Made by a program: the position numbers and the translations under genes. Positions 1-7,602 of a stretch of DNA of 64,000 nucleotides are shown one piece after another. Source of the DNA: Pseudobdellovibrionaceae bacterium (GTDB taxonomy: Bacteria; Bdellovibrionota; Bdellovibrionia; Bdellovibrionales; UBA1609); NCBI GenBank assembly GCA_020635075.1, contig JACKAM010000001.1, forward strand, positions 1,178,001 through 1,242,000. The letters run 5' to 3'. How positions within the stretch are numbered: position 1 is the stretch's first letter; each line of letters opens with the position of its first letter. The notes under the pieces were generated by a model, which saw only the letters and a program-made list of their open reading frames with translations, did no database searches and was not told the DNA's origin.

Positions 1-69
1 CCTGATTTCACGGCAAAAAAGAACGAAAAAAGGGGTAAACCTAATTTCTTGCTTCAGCTCTGGAATCAT
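1..69 (-). CDS. ABC-2 type transporter permease, N-terminus only (partial)
   Basis: Only the first 23 codons lie in the window; the gene runs off the left edge. It begins MIPELKQEIRFTPFFVLF, a short cytoplasmic N-terminus running into a hydrophobic stretch. Its ATG overlaps the TGA of the ABC ATPase gene in an ATGA arrangement (66-69), the usual sign of translational coupling between an exporter ATPase and its permease. The permease identity is inferred from position and this overlap; too little protein is visible to show the ABC-2 membrane domain. Confidence 0.6.
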   Translation of the reverse strand, partial: MIPELKQEIRFTPFFVLFCREIR

Positions 70-968
70 AAGTGGCCTCCAATGACCTGGCGGAAGACGT
101 CCTCCAAATTACCCTCTTCAATCTTAAGGTCCTCGATGGCATTAAGCTCCACTTGAAGTTCCTGGAGCAAGTCTCCCAATCCCATGTGGTATGGAACCCG
201 AAACTCCACAACTTGCTCTTCCTGACGGATCAAGAGAGGGTGATTAAAGTCTCTCAGTGCCCCTTTGAATTGCAAGCGCACTTGGCGGTGAGTGAATTCG
301 GTAATGAGGTCCGCGGTATTGCCAAGGCGCTGAAGTCTCCCCATGTGGATCATCCCCACCCGATCACAAAGGCGTTCAGCCTCCTCTAGGTAGTGAGTGG
401 TCAACAAAATGGTCATCCCCTGTTCTCGCAACTCTTTAACAAAGTCCCACAAGGTCGCACGCAACTCAATATCCACGCCGGCTGTGGGTTCGTCGAGCAA
501 CAGAAGCTTTGGCCGATGAACCAGAGCCTTGGCAATCAGCAGGCGGCGCTTCATTCCACCACTGAGCTGCTTCACCCTTTTATGACGATGGTCCCACAGG
601 GCAAGGCGCTTAAGGAGGTATTGCTCCTGCTCCCGGTTGTTGCGAATACCATAATAACCGGAGTGGAAAGACAGAACCTCTTCAATGTTAAAGTAACCGT
701 GGTTGACCAGCTCCTGGGGCACCAGACCCACCCGAACCTTGGCGAGTCTCGGCTCTTGGGTGACATCGTGGCCGAACACCTGAACCCGACCTGAAGTGGG
801 CTTTTCCAATGTGACGATGGTCGAGATGACAGATGTCTTTCCCGCCCCGTTGGGCCCCAACAGACCAAAGATCTCGCCCGGCTTGAGACTGAAGCTCACT
901 CCGTCGACAGCCCGTAAAGAGCCATAATCCTTCACCAAATTTTCCACAATCAGGGGTGATAACGACAT
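66..968 (-). CDS. ABC-2 type exporter, ATP-binding subunit
   Basis: ATPase of an ABC exporter, 300 residues. Walker A GPNGAGKT is near residue 38, the Q-loop PQE near 84, signature LSGGMKRR near 135, Walker B LLLLDEPTAGVD near 156 and the H-loop TTHYLEEAE near 190. The order, spacing and length fit the DrrA/YadG-like CcmA family that works with ABC-2 permeases on lipids, drugs or polysaccharides; the substrate cannot be read. The residues after the H-loop form the small accessory domain common in this family. The ATG at 968 is preceded by GAGG at suitable spacing. The permease gene follows with a 4-base overlap, so the two form an operon. Confidence 0.93.
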   Translation of the reverse strand: MSLSPLIVENLVKDYGSLRAVDGVSFSLKPGEIFGLLGPNGAGKTSVISTIVTLEKPTSGRVQVFGHDVTQEPRLAKVRVGLVPQELVNHGYFNIEEVLSFHSGYYGIRNNREQEQYLLKRLALWDHRHKRVKQLSGGMKRRLLIAKALVHRPKLLLLDEPTAGVDIELRATLWDFVKELREQGMTILLTTHYLEEAERLCDRVGMIHMGRLQRLGNTADLITEFTHRQVRLQFKGALRDFNHPLLIRQEEQVVEFRVPYHMGLGDLLQELQVELNAIEDLKIEEGNLEDVFRQVIGGHL

Positions 969-1098
969 TAAGACCTCAAAAGTCCAACACTATAACCTAG
1001 GTCGAGTGCCGGGGAAAAGGAATGATGCGGGCCCACCCCAGTCAATAGTGAGCCCCCTCGCTTGAGAATTTCTCAAATATTTCCGAAAAGTTAGTGAT

Positions 1099-2076
1099 AT
1101 GAATACCCAGGACATGATCCCCATTCCCATTCGCGAGTTCATCAGCGGATTGACCGTCCCGGTCGATCTTTACGTAAAGCTGGGGGATGACAAGTTTGTT
1201 CTCATTGCCAAGCAGGGAACCAAAACCCAAAAGGACCACCTGACCTCTTACAAAGAAAAAGACGTGGAATATTTGTGGGTGGAAAAGGCCGCCTATCATA
1301 AGATCTCCAATCAGACTATTCAATTGGCCGGCATTGTCCTTAGCAAAAAGGATCTGGATTCAGGCAAGAAGACTCAGGTGGTAACCGCCGCTGCGCAAAC
1401 CATGTTTCGCCATCTGGATCACTTGGGCCTTGATGAGATAGCCTTTAGTCAGGCCAAACAGGTGGCCGATGTGACCGTGCAACTGGTGGAGTGCCACAGT
1501 CGCATATCCCAACTGATGGATAGCCTCAATCAGTGTAGCGACGATCTGCTTCGCCACTCTATGGCGGTAAGCGCGGTTTCAACAATGCTCGGCCAAGCAC
1601 ACAACTGGCAAGGCAAAGGCACCATGGAGAAGCTGGCCCTCGGGGGCCTTCTCCATGACATTGGCAAAAAAGCCCTGCCCGATGATCTTCTTAAAAAAGC
1701 CCGGGTTCACATGACCTTTGAAGAACTGCAGCTCTACGAAACCCATGCCTTTAAAGGTATGGATATGGCCACAGGCTTGGGACTCATTCCGGATGATATT
1801 GTGGCCATGATTTACCAGCACCACGAGAATTCGTTGGGACAGGGGTTCCCTCAACGCCTCAGAGATTTGAAGACCCATCCCTTTGCCCGCATCGTGGCCC
1901 TAGCTGATGCCTTTGTGAACCTCACCGTGGCCAACCCCAATTGCCCGGTGCCGAAAACAGCTCATGAAGCAGTAGACTACATTGAGTTGGCTATGGGACA
2001 ACCATTTAACAAAGAAGCCTTCCGCTGCTTGAAGCGAATCGTAGAAACAGAAAAACGCGGCACGCGCTCTGCCTGA
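1099..2076 (+). CDS. HD-GYP-like metal-dependent phosphohydrolase
   Basis: 325 residues. The C-terminal half carries the HD-domain pattern: HDIGK near residue 187, YQHHE near 240 and ADAF near 272. After the HHE comes GQGFP, close to the GYP signature of HD-GYP cyclic-di-GMP phosphodiesterases but with Phe for Tyr. The N-terminal ~130 residues (PIPIREFISGLTVPVDLYVK and following) resemble the regulatory region often found before HD-GYP domains in Bdellovibrio-type proteins, and no receiver domain is seen. Known for the family: hydrolysis of c-di-GMP; inferred here: either that activity or a signalling role. It lies 31 bases before the MutS-like gene on the same strand and may be co-transcribed. 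No strong ribosome-binding site is visible. Confidence 0.8.
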   Translation: MNTQDMIPIPIREFISGLTVPVDLYVKLGDDKFVLIAKQGTKTQKDHLTSYKEKDVEYLWVEKAAYHKISNQTIQLAGIVLSKKDLDSGKKTQVVTAAAQTMFRHLDHLGLDEIAFSQAKQVADVTVQLVECHSRISQLMDSLNQCSDDLLRHSMAVSAVSTMLGQAHNWQGKGTMEKLALGGLLHDIGKKALPDDLLKKARVHMTFEELQLYETHAFKGMDMATGLGLIPDDIVAMIYQHHENSLGQGFPQRLRDLKTHPFARIVALADAFVNLTVANPNCPVPKTAHEAVDYIELAMGQPFNKEAFRCLKRIVETEKRGTRSA

Positions 2077-2107
2077 CAACAACTTGGAATAGACGAACAC
2101 GCAGGTC

Positions 2108-3925
2108 ATGACGGAACAATTTAAGGACTACTATGAGACTCACTTACAGCGACTGGCTCGCCGCCTGGTTCGCCTGGAACAAAAACTCCATAAGGCCAAT
2201 CGCCAAATCCTTGTCCTTCTCAATTGGCGCCTAACCGTCGCCGCCCTGGCCATTGGCGTGGGACTGCTCGTCGCCTCGGGCCGGGAATACCGCAATTGGG
2301 GAATTTTGTTTTTGGGACTCGTGGCTTTTTTTGTTTGGCTTGTTGCCAAGTCCCGACGGGTGCGGAGGTGGCACAAAAGACTGGAGACCTGGAAGGCCTT
2401 TCAAATCCGTCAAATGGCCCGCCTCAGGGGCAAGACTTTGGAACTCCATCTACCCGAGCACCCTCTCGACCCATTGGACAGCGAACAGGCCATTCTTGCC
2501 CGCGATCTCTACCTTGTTGGTGACAACTCCCTGTTTAAACTCATGAACGAATGCTTCACTTCCGGTGGACAAAATCGTCTGGCGCAAATACTGATAAACC
2601 CCCTGCGCGGCAAACAAGAGATCCTTGATCGTCAACAGCAAATCCGTGAATTGGCTTCGCGTCGCTGGCCCTTGACCCGCTTGTTTTTACTTGGACAAAG
2701 TGGCGAGACCCAGCCGGACTCCAGGCAACTCAAACTGGAGTTGGAGAAGCCACTCATTTCTCCGGGCTTTAAGGCCTATGCAATCCTGCACCTCATCCTC
2801 TATTCCTTGTTTGTGTGGATTGTGGCCAGTTGGCTTTCCGGGCGCACAGTTTTTCCACCCCATTTGGCTCTTGGGATTTACTTCCTCTTTAGCCTGGCCA
2901 GCCTGGGAAAGGCGGCCAAGGGCTTTACCCAAGGGGAAAGCCTGGGCCTTTACTTAGAATCCCTTCTCCCCGTCTATGAGTGGCTGGAGAAACACCAGGG
3001 CATTACCCAAAAATTGGCGCCAACAACATTGAAACTCAAACCCACGCGACAAATGAAGTGGCTGAGACTTTGCCTGAGTTGCTTGAGTATCCAGGCCCAC
3101 CCTTTGGTTTTTCTCATCGTCAATGGCCTGTTTCCATGGACCTATTTGTGGGCGGGACTACTGGAGCGCTGGCGGCAAAGACACTTTGACGAGTTCTTGC
3201 AGACTTTAAGTGAGGTGGAGGAGCTGGAGGCCCTAGGGTCTTTAGCACTATTCCACTGCTACCAAACACCTGTCTTCCCACAATTCACAGACTCGTCGGA
3301 GATTCAAACCAGGGGGCTGTTTCACCCCTTGATTGTGCGTTCACAAGTCGTGTCCAATGATTTCTCTCTCCAGAGCCCCACACGATTGGGCCTCATCACT
3401 GGATCCAATATGTCGGGCAAGTCCACTTTCCTGAGAACACTCGGTATCAATCAACACTTGGCCATGGTCGGTGCATCGGTGTTCGCCGATGAGATGACGA
3501 CCTTTGTGGGGCCGGTGGTGACCTGCCTGCAGATTCGTGACTCACTGGAAGATGGCTACTCGTCTTTTTACTATGAAGTCAAACGGGTCAAACAGGTGAT
3601 TGAGCAAGCCACAGAAGGCCAGTCGTTTTTGTATTTGATCGATGAGATCTTTCGCGGCACCAATAACCGCGAGCGCCTGCTGGGTAGCCAGGCCGTCATC
3701 CGTAAACTACTTGAGTCGCCGCGCGCTTTGGGCATGATCACCACCCACGACCTGGAACTCACGCAGCTGGAGAGTGAATTTCCACAATTGGCTAACGGAC
3801 ACTTTCGTGACGAAGTCAAAGAGGGCTCCAGCGGGCTGCACTTTTCCTATCTCTATCATCCCGGGCCCTGCCCAACCACCAACGCCCTCAAGATCATGGC
3901 GGCCGAAGGATTGCCTATCACTTAG
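2108..3925 (+). CDS. MutS-like ATPase with N-terminal membrane segments
   Basis: 605 residues. The C-terminal third is the MutS ATPase domain: Walker A GSNMSGKST near residue 432, a Q-loop/D-loop region (LQIRDSLEDGYSSFYYEV) and Walker B LYLIDEIFRGTNNRER near 508, then TTHDLELT. The MutS mismatch-recognition and connector domains are missing. Instead there are two pairs of hydrophobic helices, about residues 40-78 and 222-262, so the protein is probably anchored in the inner membrane. This layout belongs to the MutS-related family seen in Bacteroidetes and Bdellovibrio-like bacteria, whose role is not established; it is unlikely to be classical mismatch repair. It follows the HD-GYP-like gene closely and is convergent with the FG-GAP lipoprotein gene. 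Confidence 0.85.
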   Translation: MTEQFKDYYETHLQRLARRLVRLEQKLHKANRQILVLLNWRLTVAALAIGVGLLVASGREYRNWGILFLGLVAFFVWLVAKSRRVRRWHKRLETWKAFQIRQMARLRGKTLELHLPEHPLDPLDSEQAILARDLYLVGDNSLFKLMNECFTSGGQNRLAQILINPLRGKQEILDRQQQIRELASRRWPLTRLFLLGQSGETQPDSRQLKLELEKPLISPGFKAYAILHLILYSLFVWIVASWLSGRTVFPPHLALGIYFLFSLASLGKAAKGFTQGESLGLYLESLLPVYEWLEKHQGITQKLAPTTLKLKPTRQMKWLRLCLSCLSIQAHPLVFLIVNGLFPWTYLWAGLLERWRQRHFDEFLQTLSEVEELEALGSLALFHCYQTPVFPQFTDSSEIQTRGLFHPLIVRSQVVSNDFSLQSPTRLGLITGSNMSGKSTFLRTLGINQHLAMVGASVFADEMTTFVGPVVTCLQIRDSLEDGYSSFYYEVKRVKQVIEQATEGQSFLYLIDEIFRGTNNRERLLGSQAVIRKLLESPRALGMITTHDLELTQLESEFPQLANGHFRDEVKEGSSGLHFSYLYHPGPCPTTNALKIMAAEGLPIT

Positions 3926-3967
3926 GTCCAAATGGGGCTCCCATAATACTATCCGAGGCGGGACTGG

Positions 3968-5587
3968 CTACCGAGGGCTATAGAGGGGGCCGTTGATACT
4001 CTTAAAGGAGCGGTATCCCAGGTCGGTCCAGCGCCTAGGCACGTTCTCATTGCCGGAATTGTAGAAGATGGTGATCTTTCCACCACCCCAAGTGAGCACC
4101 TCTTCTCGACCGTCACCGATCAGGTCCACCGCAATACCGGCTGCCTCATAAGGGTTAAAAAAACCACCCCGACTGTTGTACCCGGTCCATCCGCTTGGGT
4201 TTTCCATCACTCCTCCACCAAAGGCATCGGTCAGCCGTTGATCGTTGATGGGCGAGACCACGACAAAGCGAGAGCGCACGGCATTGTTGTTCACCTGAGT
4301 CACATGGCGCTCAAGATAGAGGACTTCGGTTCCAGCTTTGCCATCCCATTCAATGCTGTGGACATATTCCCCATCGCCATTCCAACCGGGGTTTACCCGC
4401 CAGTTGGCGCGAGCAATTTTTCCTTTAGTGTCGGTGAACCAGTGGTTATAGCCGTTGGCATTGCGAGCTAATACTTCAAGACCCGGCTTTTCAGGAAAAA
4501 AGTCTCCTGTGGTGTGCTGATGGGGATGGCGCTCGCTATGTGGCGAGTAAGCCCGCCACATCTCATTACGCCCAGTGGAATACCCATAGCCCAACAAGGA
4601 GGGCTGACCGGCATGAGGACCATAGGCGCTAAAGACCGCCTCAAGACCCGCACGACTGGGGTCCAAATCGCGAATGGTGAGAGCATGAATTCCACCCACG
4701 GCCACGGCGTCAGCATTGACCAGCCAAATGTTTTGCCCGCCTTCACTAATGGCATGAGTACCGTGAAAGACCTCATCGCCCCCTTTGCCATCGAGGTTGG
4801 CAATTTGCGGAGGGGGATAGATAAACCGTCCCCCGTCTTTCATGTTTCGTCGATAGCTCCACTCTTGTTTAAAGGATCCACCGCGAATATCAAATGACAC
4901 GGCATCGACAATGGACCCATAGTTACTGCCACTAGCAGGACCCAGGACCACGACTCTTGTGGCCATGTTGGTTTCACCACTGCGTCTGGCAAGAGCCACA
5001 AACATCCATTCCTGGATCGCCGGCATCTGGTGCTGCTGCTTTACCTGACCGGTCTTTCCATCTCGGACATACACGGTACGCCAGTCACCGCCAATATGCA
5101 GGAACTCTCCCTTGCCGTCGCCGTCGGCATCGCCCACCACACCAAATGTGGTGTAATTCCAGAAGTAATGGGGCTTCCAATCCCAGTTCGTGGCCACATT
5201 CACATCCCAGAGCTTCTGACCGCAAAGGGAGTAGGCGGCAATACGATTTCTTTGAGCCACTACAAAGTCAGGAAAGCCATCATTGGTGAGATCACCAAAA
5301 GTGATCCGACCGTTAAAAGCTATGGGGATATCAAACTGTCGAAGTGCGCCTGAATTCCCATTGAATAAGCCCTTCAAGCAATTGGGCTCCGCAGGACCAG
5401 AAGGTGGTGACGGAGGCGTCGGAGGTGGTGGCTGTGGTTGTCCAGGAGGGTTGGGTGGGTTCGTTGGCGGCGGGGTGGAAAACCCATCCTGAGACTGAGG
5501 AGTGTCATTGGCCCTAAACTCCCCCGAGCAACTCAGGAGGAACATAAGACTGCCAATTAAGATCAACTCGAATCTAAACCAACCCAT
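3968..5587 (-). CDS. FG-GAP/VCBS-type beta-propeller lipoprotein
   Basis: 539 residues from the chosen start. A short hydrophobic signal ends in the lipobox LLSC, followed by a Pro-rich linker (PPPTPPSPPSG and similar) that would hold the body away from the membrane. The body has repeated calcium-loop-like motifs: GDLTNDGFPDFV, GDADGDGKGEF, ANLDGKGGDEVF and LIGDGREEVL, typical of FG-GAP/VCBS propeller blades. The C-terminal blade (GGGKITIFYNSGN followed by a WTDLGYRSF stretch) recalls family 11 rhamnogalacturonan lyases, so a carbohydrate-active role is possible but unproven. Longer starts at 5692 and 5599 exist; 5587 has GGATGG at good spacing and puts the signal peptide at the N-terminus. 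The gene is convergent with the MutS-like gene. Confidence 0.78.
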   Translation of the reverse strand: MGWFRFELILIGSLMFLLSCSGEFRANDTPQSQDGFSTPPPTNPPNPPGQPQPPPPTPPSPPSGPAEPNCLKGLFNGNSGALRQFDIPIAFNGRITFGDLTNDGFPDFVVAQRNRIAAYSLCGQKLWDVNVATNWDWKPHYFWNYTTFGVVGDADGDGKGEFLHIGGDWRTVYVRDGKTGQVKQQHQMPAIQEWMFVALARRSGETNMATRVVVLGPASGSNYGSIVDAVSFDIRGGSFKQEWSYRRNMKDGGRFIYPPPQIANLDGKGGDEVFHGTHAISEGGQNIWLVNADAVAVGGIHALTIRDLDPSRAGLEAVFSAYGPHAGQPSLLGYGYSTGRNEMWRAYSPHSERHPHQHTTGDFFPEKPGLEVLARNANGYNHWFTDTKGKIARANWRVNPGWNGDGEYVHSIEWDGKAGTEVLYLERHVTQVNNNAVRSRFVVVSPINDQRLTDAFGGGVMENPSGWTGYNSRGGFFNPYEAAGIAVDLIGDGREEVLTWGGGKITIFYNSGNENVPRRWTDLGYRSFKSINGPLYSPR

Positions 5588-5923
5588 ACATAACACCATC
5601 CGTGGTCTTTCATCTGGCCTTCCAGGGCCGACCACTTCTTCGGTCGCCGACAAAAGAACCTCAAATCCACGGCATTTCTCAAAATTTGCCAACCCAACTC
5701 AAACATCTGCAAGGGCTATTCCCTATGAGGGCCCCGCGGGGCCCGACTGAGGGGGGAATACCTAACGAATGTTACGAGCCTACCCGTCTGACTAAATTTC
5801 TTTGTAAGTGTCAGGTCAATAGACGCCTGGCTCGACTGGCGAGCCACCCGACAGCCGGGCAGGCTTCTCACCCGCCCGGAGGGTTTTTATGAAGATTCAA
5901 ACCCCGCACAATTGGGCCGATCC
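5588..5923. other. Intergenic region with GC palindrome and tandem hairpins
   Basis: No convincing gene. It holds a perfect 16-base palindrome, GGGCCCCGCGGGGCCC, at 5729-5744 and two adjacent hairpins at 5828-5846 and 5855-5879, described separately. Both flanking genes are on the minus strand, yet the second hairpin has its T-run on the plus strand. Confidence 0.6.
5828..5888 (+). terminator. Tandem hairpin ending in a T-run, plus-strand terminator
   Basis: A perfect 7-bp stem (TGGCTCG/CGAGCCA, loop ACTGG, 5828-5846) is followed by a 9-bp stem with one mismatch (5855-5863 with 5871-5879, loop CTTCTCA) and then AGGGTTTTT. This is a good rho-independent terminator for plus-strand transcription, but no plus-strand gene lies just upstream. 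Either it ends an unannotated small RNA or it stops antisense transcription. Confidence 0.55.
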
Positions 5924-6484
5924 TTACATCTTCATTCGATCCAATTCGAGGCTCAAGCCTTGCCCTCTATCAGGCACATCATAGGGCTGCCCATCTTTTT
6001 TGTAGCTGACATCAAGTTCGACCTTGTCGTCCGTCACGGACATGGTGAAGGCAACATCGTAGATCCAGGTGGTCGAGAGTTGGAACTCACACTGCCTTTT
6101 TCCTTCATCGCATTTGGCTTTGCCTACACCGAAGGATGCGGCATCAGGAGTGTAGCGGGTCATATCCTGAATAAGGGCCGCAAAGAGAAACTCACCTTGT
6201 TGAAGGCCATCAATCAAGTCTTGAATGGACTTCTCACCGAAACGCGCCGTGATTTGCGGCTTGATCGCATCAGAGGCGGGGGAAGCCCACATGATGAGTG
6301 AATAGGACATTTGCTCCCCAGCGATCATAAACTGAGCCCCGTCGGGTCTCATAATCAACTGACTTCCATCAGCACCCATGGCCATGGCGTCACTGATGGC
6401 GAGAGGAATCGGGGTCAGTTGTGGGGTGGCCAAAGACATTTGGGTGGTGAAACAAATCACCACCAATAGCAGTAGACTTTTCAT
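5924..6484 (-). CDS. Secreted protein of unknown function
   Basis: 186 residues. The N-terminus MKSLLLLVVICFTTQMSLA is a clear Sec signal peptide with a likely cleavage after SLA, so the product is periplasmic or outer-membrane associated. Two cysteines (AKCDEGKRQCEF) could form a disulphide. The rest is a mixed alpha/beta soluble protein (IMRPDGAQFMIAGEQ, TTWIYDVAFTMSVTDDKVEL) that I cannot assign to a family. The start is supported by GGAG seven bases before the ATG. It is followed by the hairpin-rich spacer and then the FG-GAP lipoprotein gene on the same strand; co-transcription is uncertain. Confidence 0.75.
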   Translation of the reverse strand: MKSLLLLVVICFTTQMSLATPQLTPIPLAISDAMAMGADGSQLIMRPDGAQFMIAGEQMSYSLIMWASPASDAIKPQITARFGEKSIQDLIDGLQQGEFLFAALIQDMTRYTPDAASFGVGKAKCDEGKRQCEFQLSTTWIYDVAFTMSVTDDKVELDVSYKKDGQPYDVPDRGQGLSLELDRMKM

Positions 6485-7268
6485 TCTTGACTCCTTTGAT
6501 ACCCCAATTCATTTTTGATGCCTCACCTCTGAGCAAGATGTGTTCCCGGTATCAAATCAATGCAATCAATTCTATGCGCCCAATCTCTAAACTCCTTTCA
6601 CGGCGCAGTGAAAGGAGTTTATTCCGCACAACTTATCGACGAAAGTGAGGAATTCGCACCTATTTTGTTCACTCTTTTTCAATCTTCACCTGGATGGAGG
6701 AAAAATGTGAAGATTTGCAGGATGCACCAGGCAAAAGTCTCAATTTATTGTGTTCCCTCTTTGACAGTCGTTTTGTTGTTGAGCGAATCGTCGCGGTTTT
6801 GCGACCTCTCATGCGAACTGGAGTTTTGCCCGTGACCTCCCCCTAACAGACCTCCCAAAATCTTCATTTTTGACGCCGCCGCAGTTAAAATAAAATCATG
6901 AAGCACAGGAAGTTTAATTTCATTTTGAGCGGCGTCTTTCTTATCAGTCTTCTGATGAGCGGGTACCGTGACCTGGGCACTGACTTGGTGTTGGTCACCA
7001 GGGCTGCTCAAAAATGGAATGATGACGAAGCCAATGGCGTGAAAGGAGACCAACAGAGGATGAACTTACGAAGGGACTTCGGTTGTCGATCCTGCCCGCA
7101 CATGGTCAGGACTGCCAGTCAATGACATGACCGGAGATCTCACCGCCAACGATTCAGCTGCTTAGGAGACATCTGAGGAAAGACATCATTTGAAGGTCGT
7201 AATCCGATTCCCTACCTTATCTCTCTTCCTTCTTCTTTTCCTCTGTCTCCTAGGCAGTTTACTACCGA
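6485..7268. other. Gene-poor stretch of about 780 bases
   Basis: Several short ORFs overlap here on both strands, and none has a ribosome-binding site together with a recognisable domain. The best candidates are a plus-strand 75-codon ORF at 6898-7125 with a signal-like start (MKHRKFNFILSGVFLISLLM) and a 40-codon minus-strand reading from 6870 (MKILGGLLGGGHG), and they are mutually exclusive. The strongest structure is the 34-base inverted repeat at 6588-6621. The stretch may be decayed coding sequence or a regulatory or non-coding RNA region. Confidence 0.45.
6588..6621. repeat. Perfect 14-bp inverted repeat with 6-base loop
   Basis: TAAACTCCTTTCAC pairs perfectly with GTGAAAGGAGTTTA across the loop GGCGCA. 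There is no clean T-run on either side, so it is not a textbook terminator. The right arm contains GAAAGGAG, a strong Shine-Dalgarno-like sequence that the hairpin would hide. It could be a transcript-stabilising hairpin, a protein-binding site or an RNA switch. Confidence 0.7.
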
Positions 7269-7463
7269 CTACCTGGGAAATTTTTGATCGATGGGCAGGC
7301 GAAACACCAGAGCCTGGGGCTTTTCATCGCCTTCCTCAACTTGAGGGGTGGCGGACTGAGAGTTCCAGCTGCCCTGCCCGGTCGTGCTGATCGAAACATG
7401 AGAACAGGCACTCAGGATGGTGAAAACCAAGAGGACAAAAGTAATGTGTACCAGCCGGCTCAT
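7269..7463 (-). CDS. Small lipoprotein
   Basis: 64 residues: MSRLVHITFVLLVFTILSAC, a signal peptide with lipobox LSAC, then a short Ser/Gln/Glu-rich tail. An upstream in-frame start at 7538 exists, but the ATG at 7463 has GGAG seven bases before it and places the lipoprotein signal at the N-terminus. It resembles small tail-less lipoproteins common in this genome type; function unknown. The phosphatase-superfamily gene lies upstream on the same strand, about 140 bases away. Confidence 0.7.
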   Translation of the reverse strand: MSRLVHITFVLLVFTILSACSHVSISTTGQGSWNSQSATPQVEEGDEKPQALVFRLPIDQKFPR

Positions 7464-7602
7464 GCCTTGCTCCTTTAGCTGACCCACCCCAATTTGTGAT
7501 TGAGGGGGAACAGTCGCACATGAGGGAGCCAATGCCAAGCACTAGGCCAAATTGCCTTCTAGGAGCAGTGAATTTTACAGGATCGTCTAACCCGCTTGCC
7601 GT

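Noticed and set aside
5602..5892. 96-codon plus-strand ORF over the tandem hairpins
   Set aside because: Passes through the palindrome and terminator, no ribosome-binding site, no recognisable domain.
6560..6835. 91-codon plus-strand ORF in the gene-poor stretch
   Set aside because: No ribosome-binding site, unusual amino-acid mix and it runs through the inverted repeat hairpin.
6898..7125. 75-codon plus-strand ORF with a signal-like N-terminus
   Set aside because: No ribosome-binding site; the TTGACG/TAAAAT-like boxes nearby have 15-base spacing and would start transcription after the ATG; it competes with minus-strand readings.
7190..7390. TTG-started plus-strand ORF with hydrophobic segment
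   Set aside because: Overlaps the small lipoprotein gene in antisense, which has the better ribosome-binding site and a lipobox.
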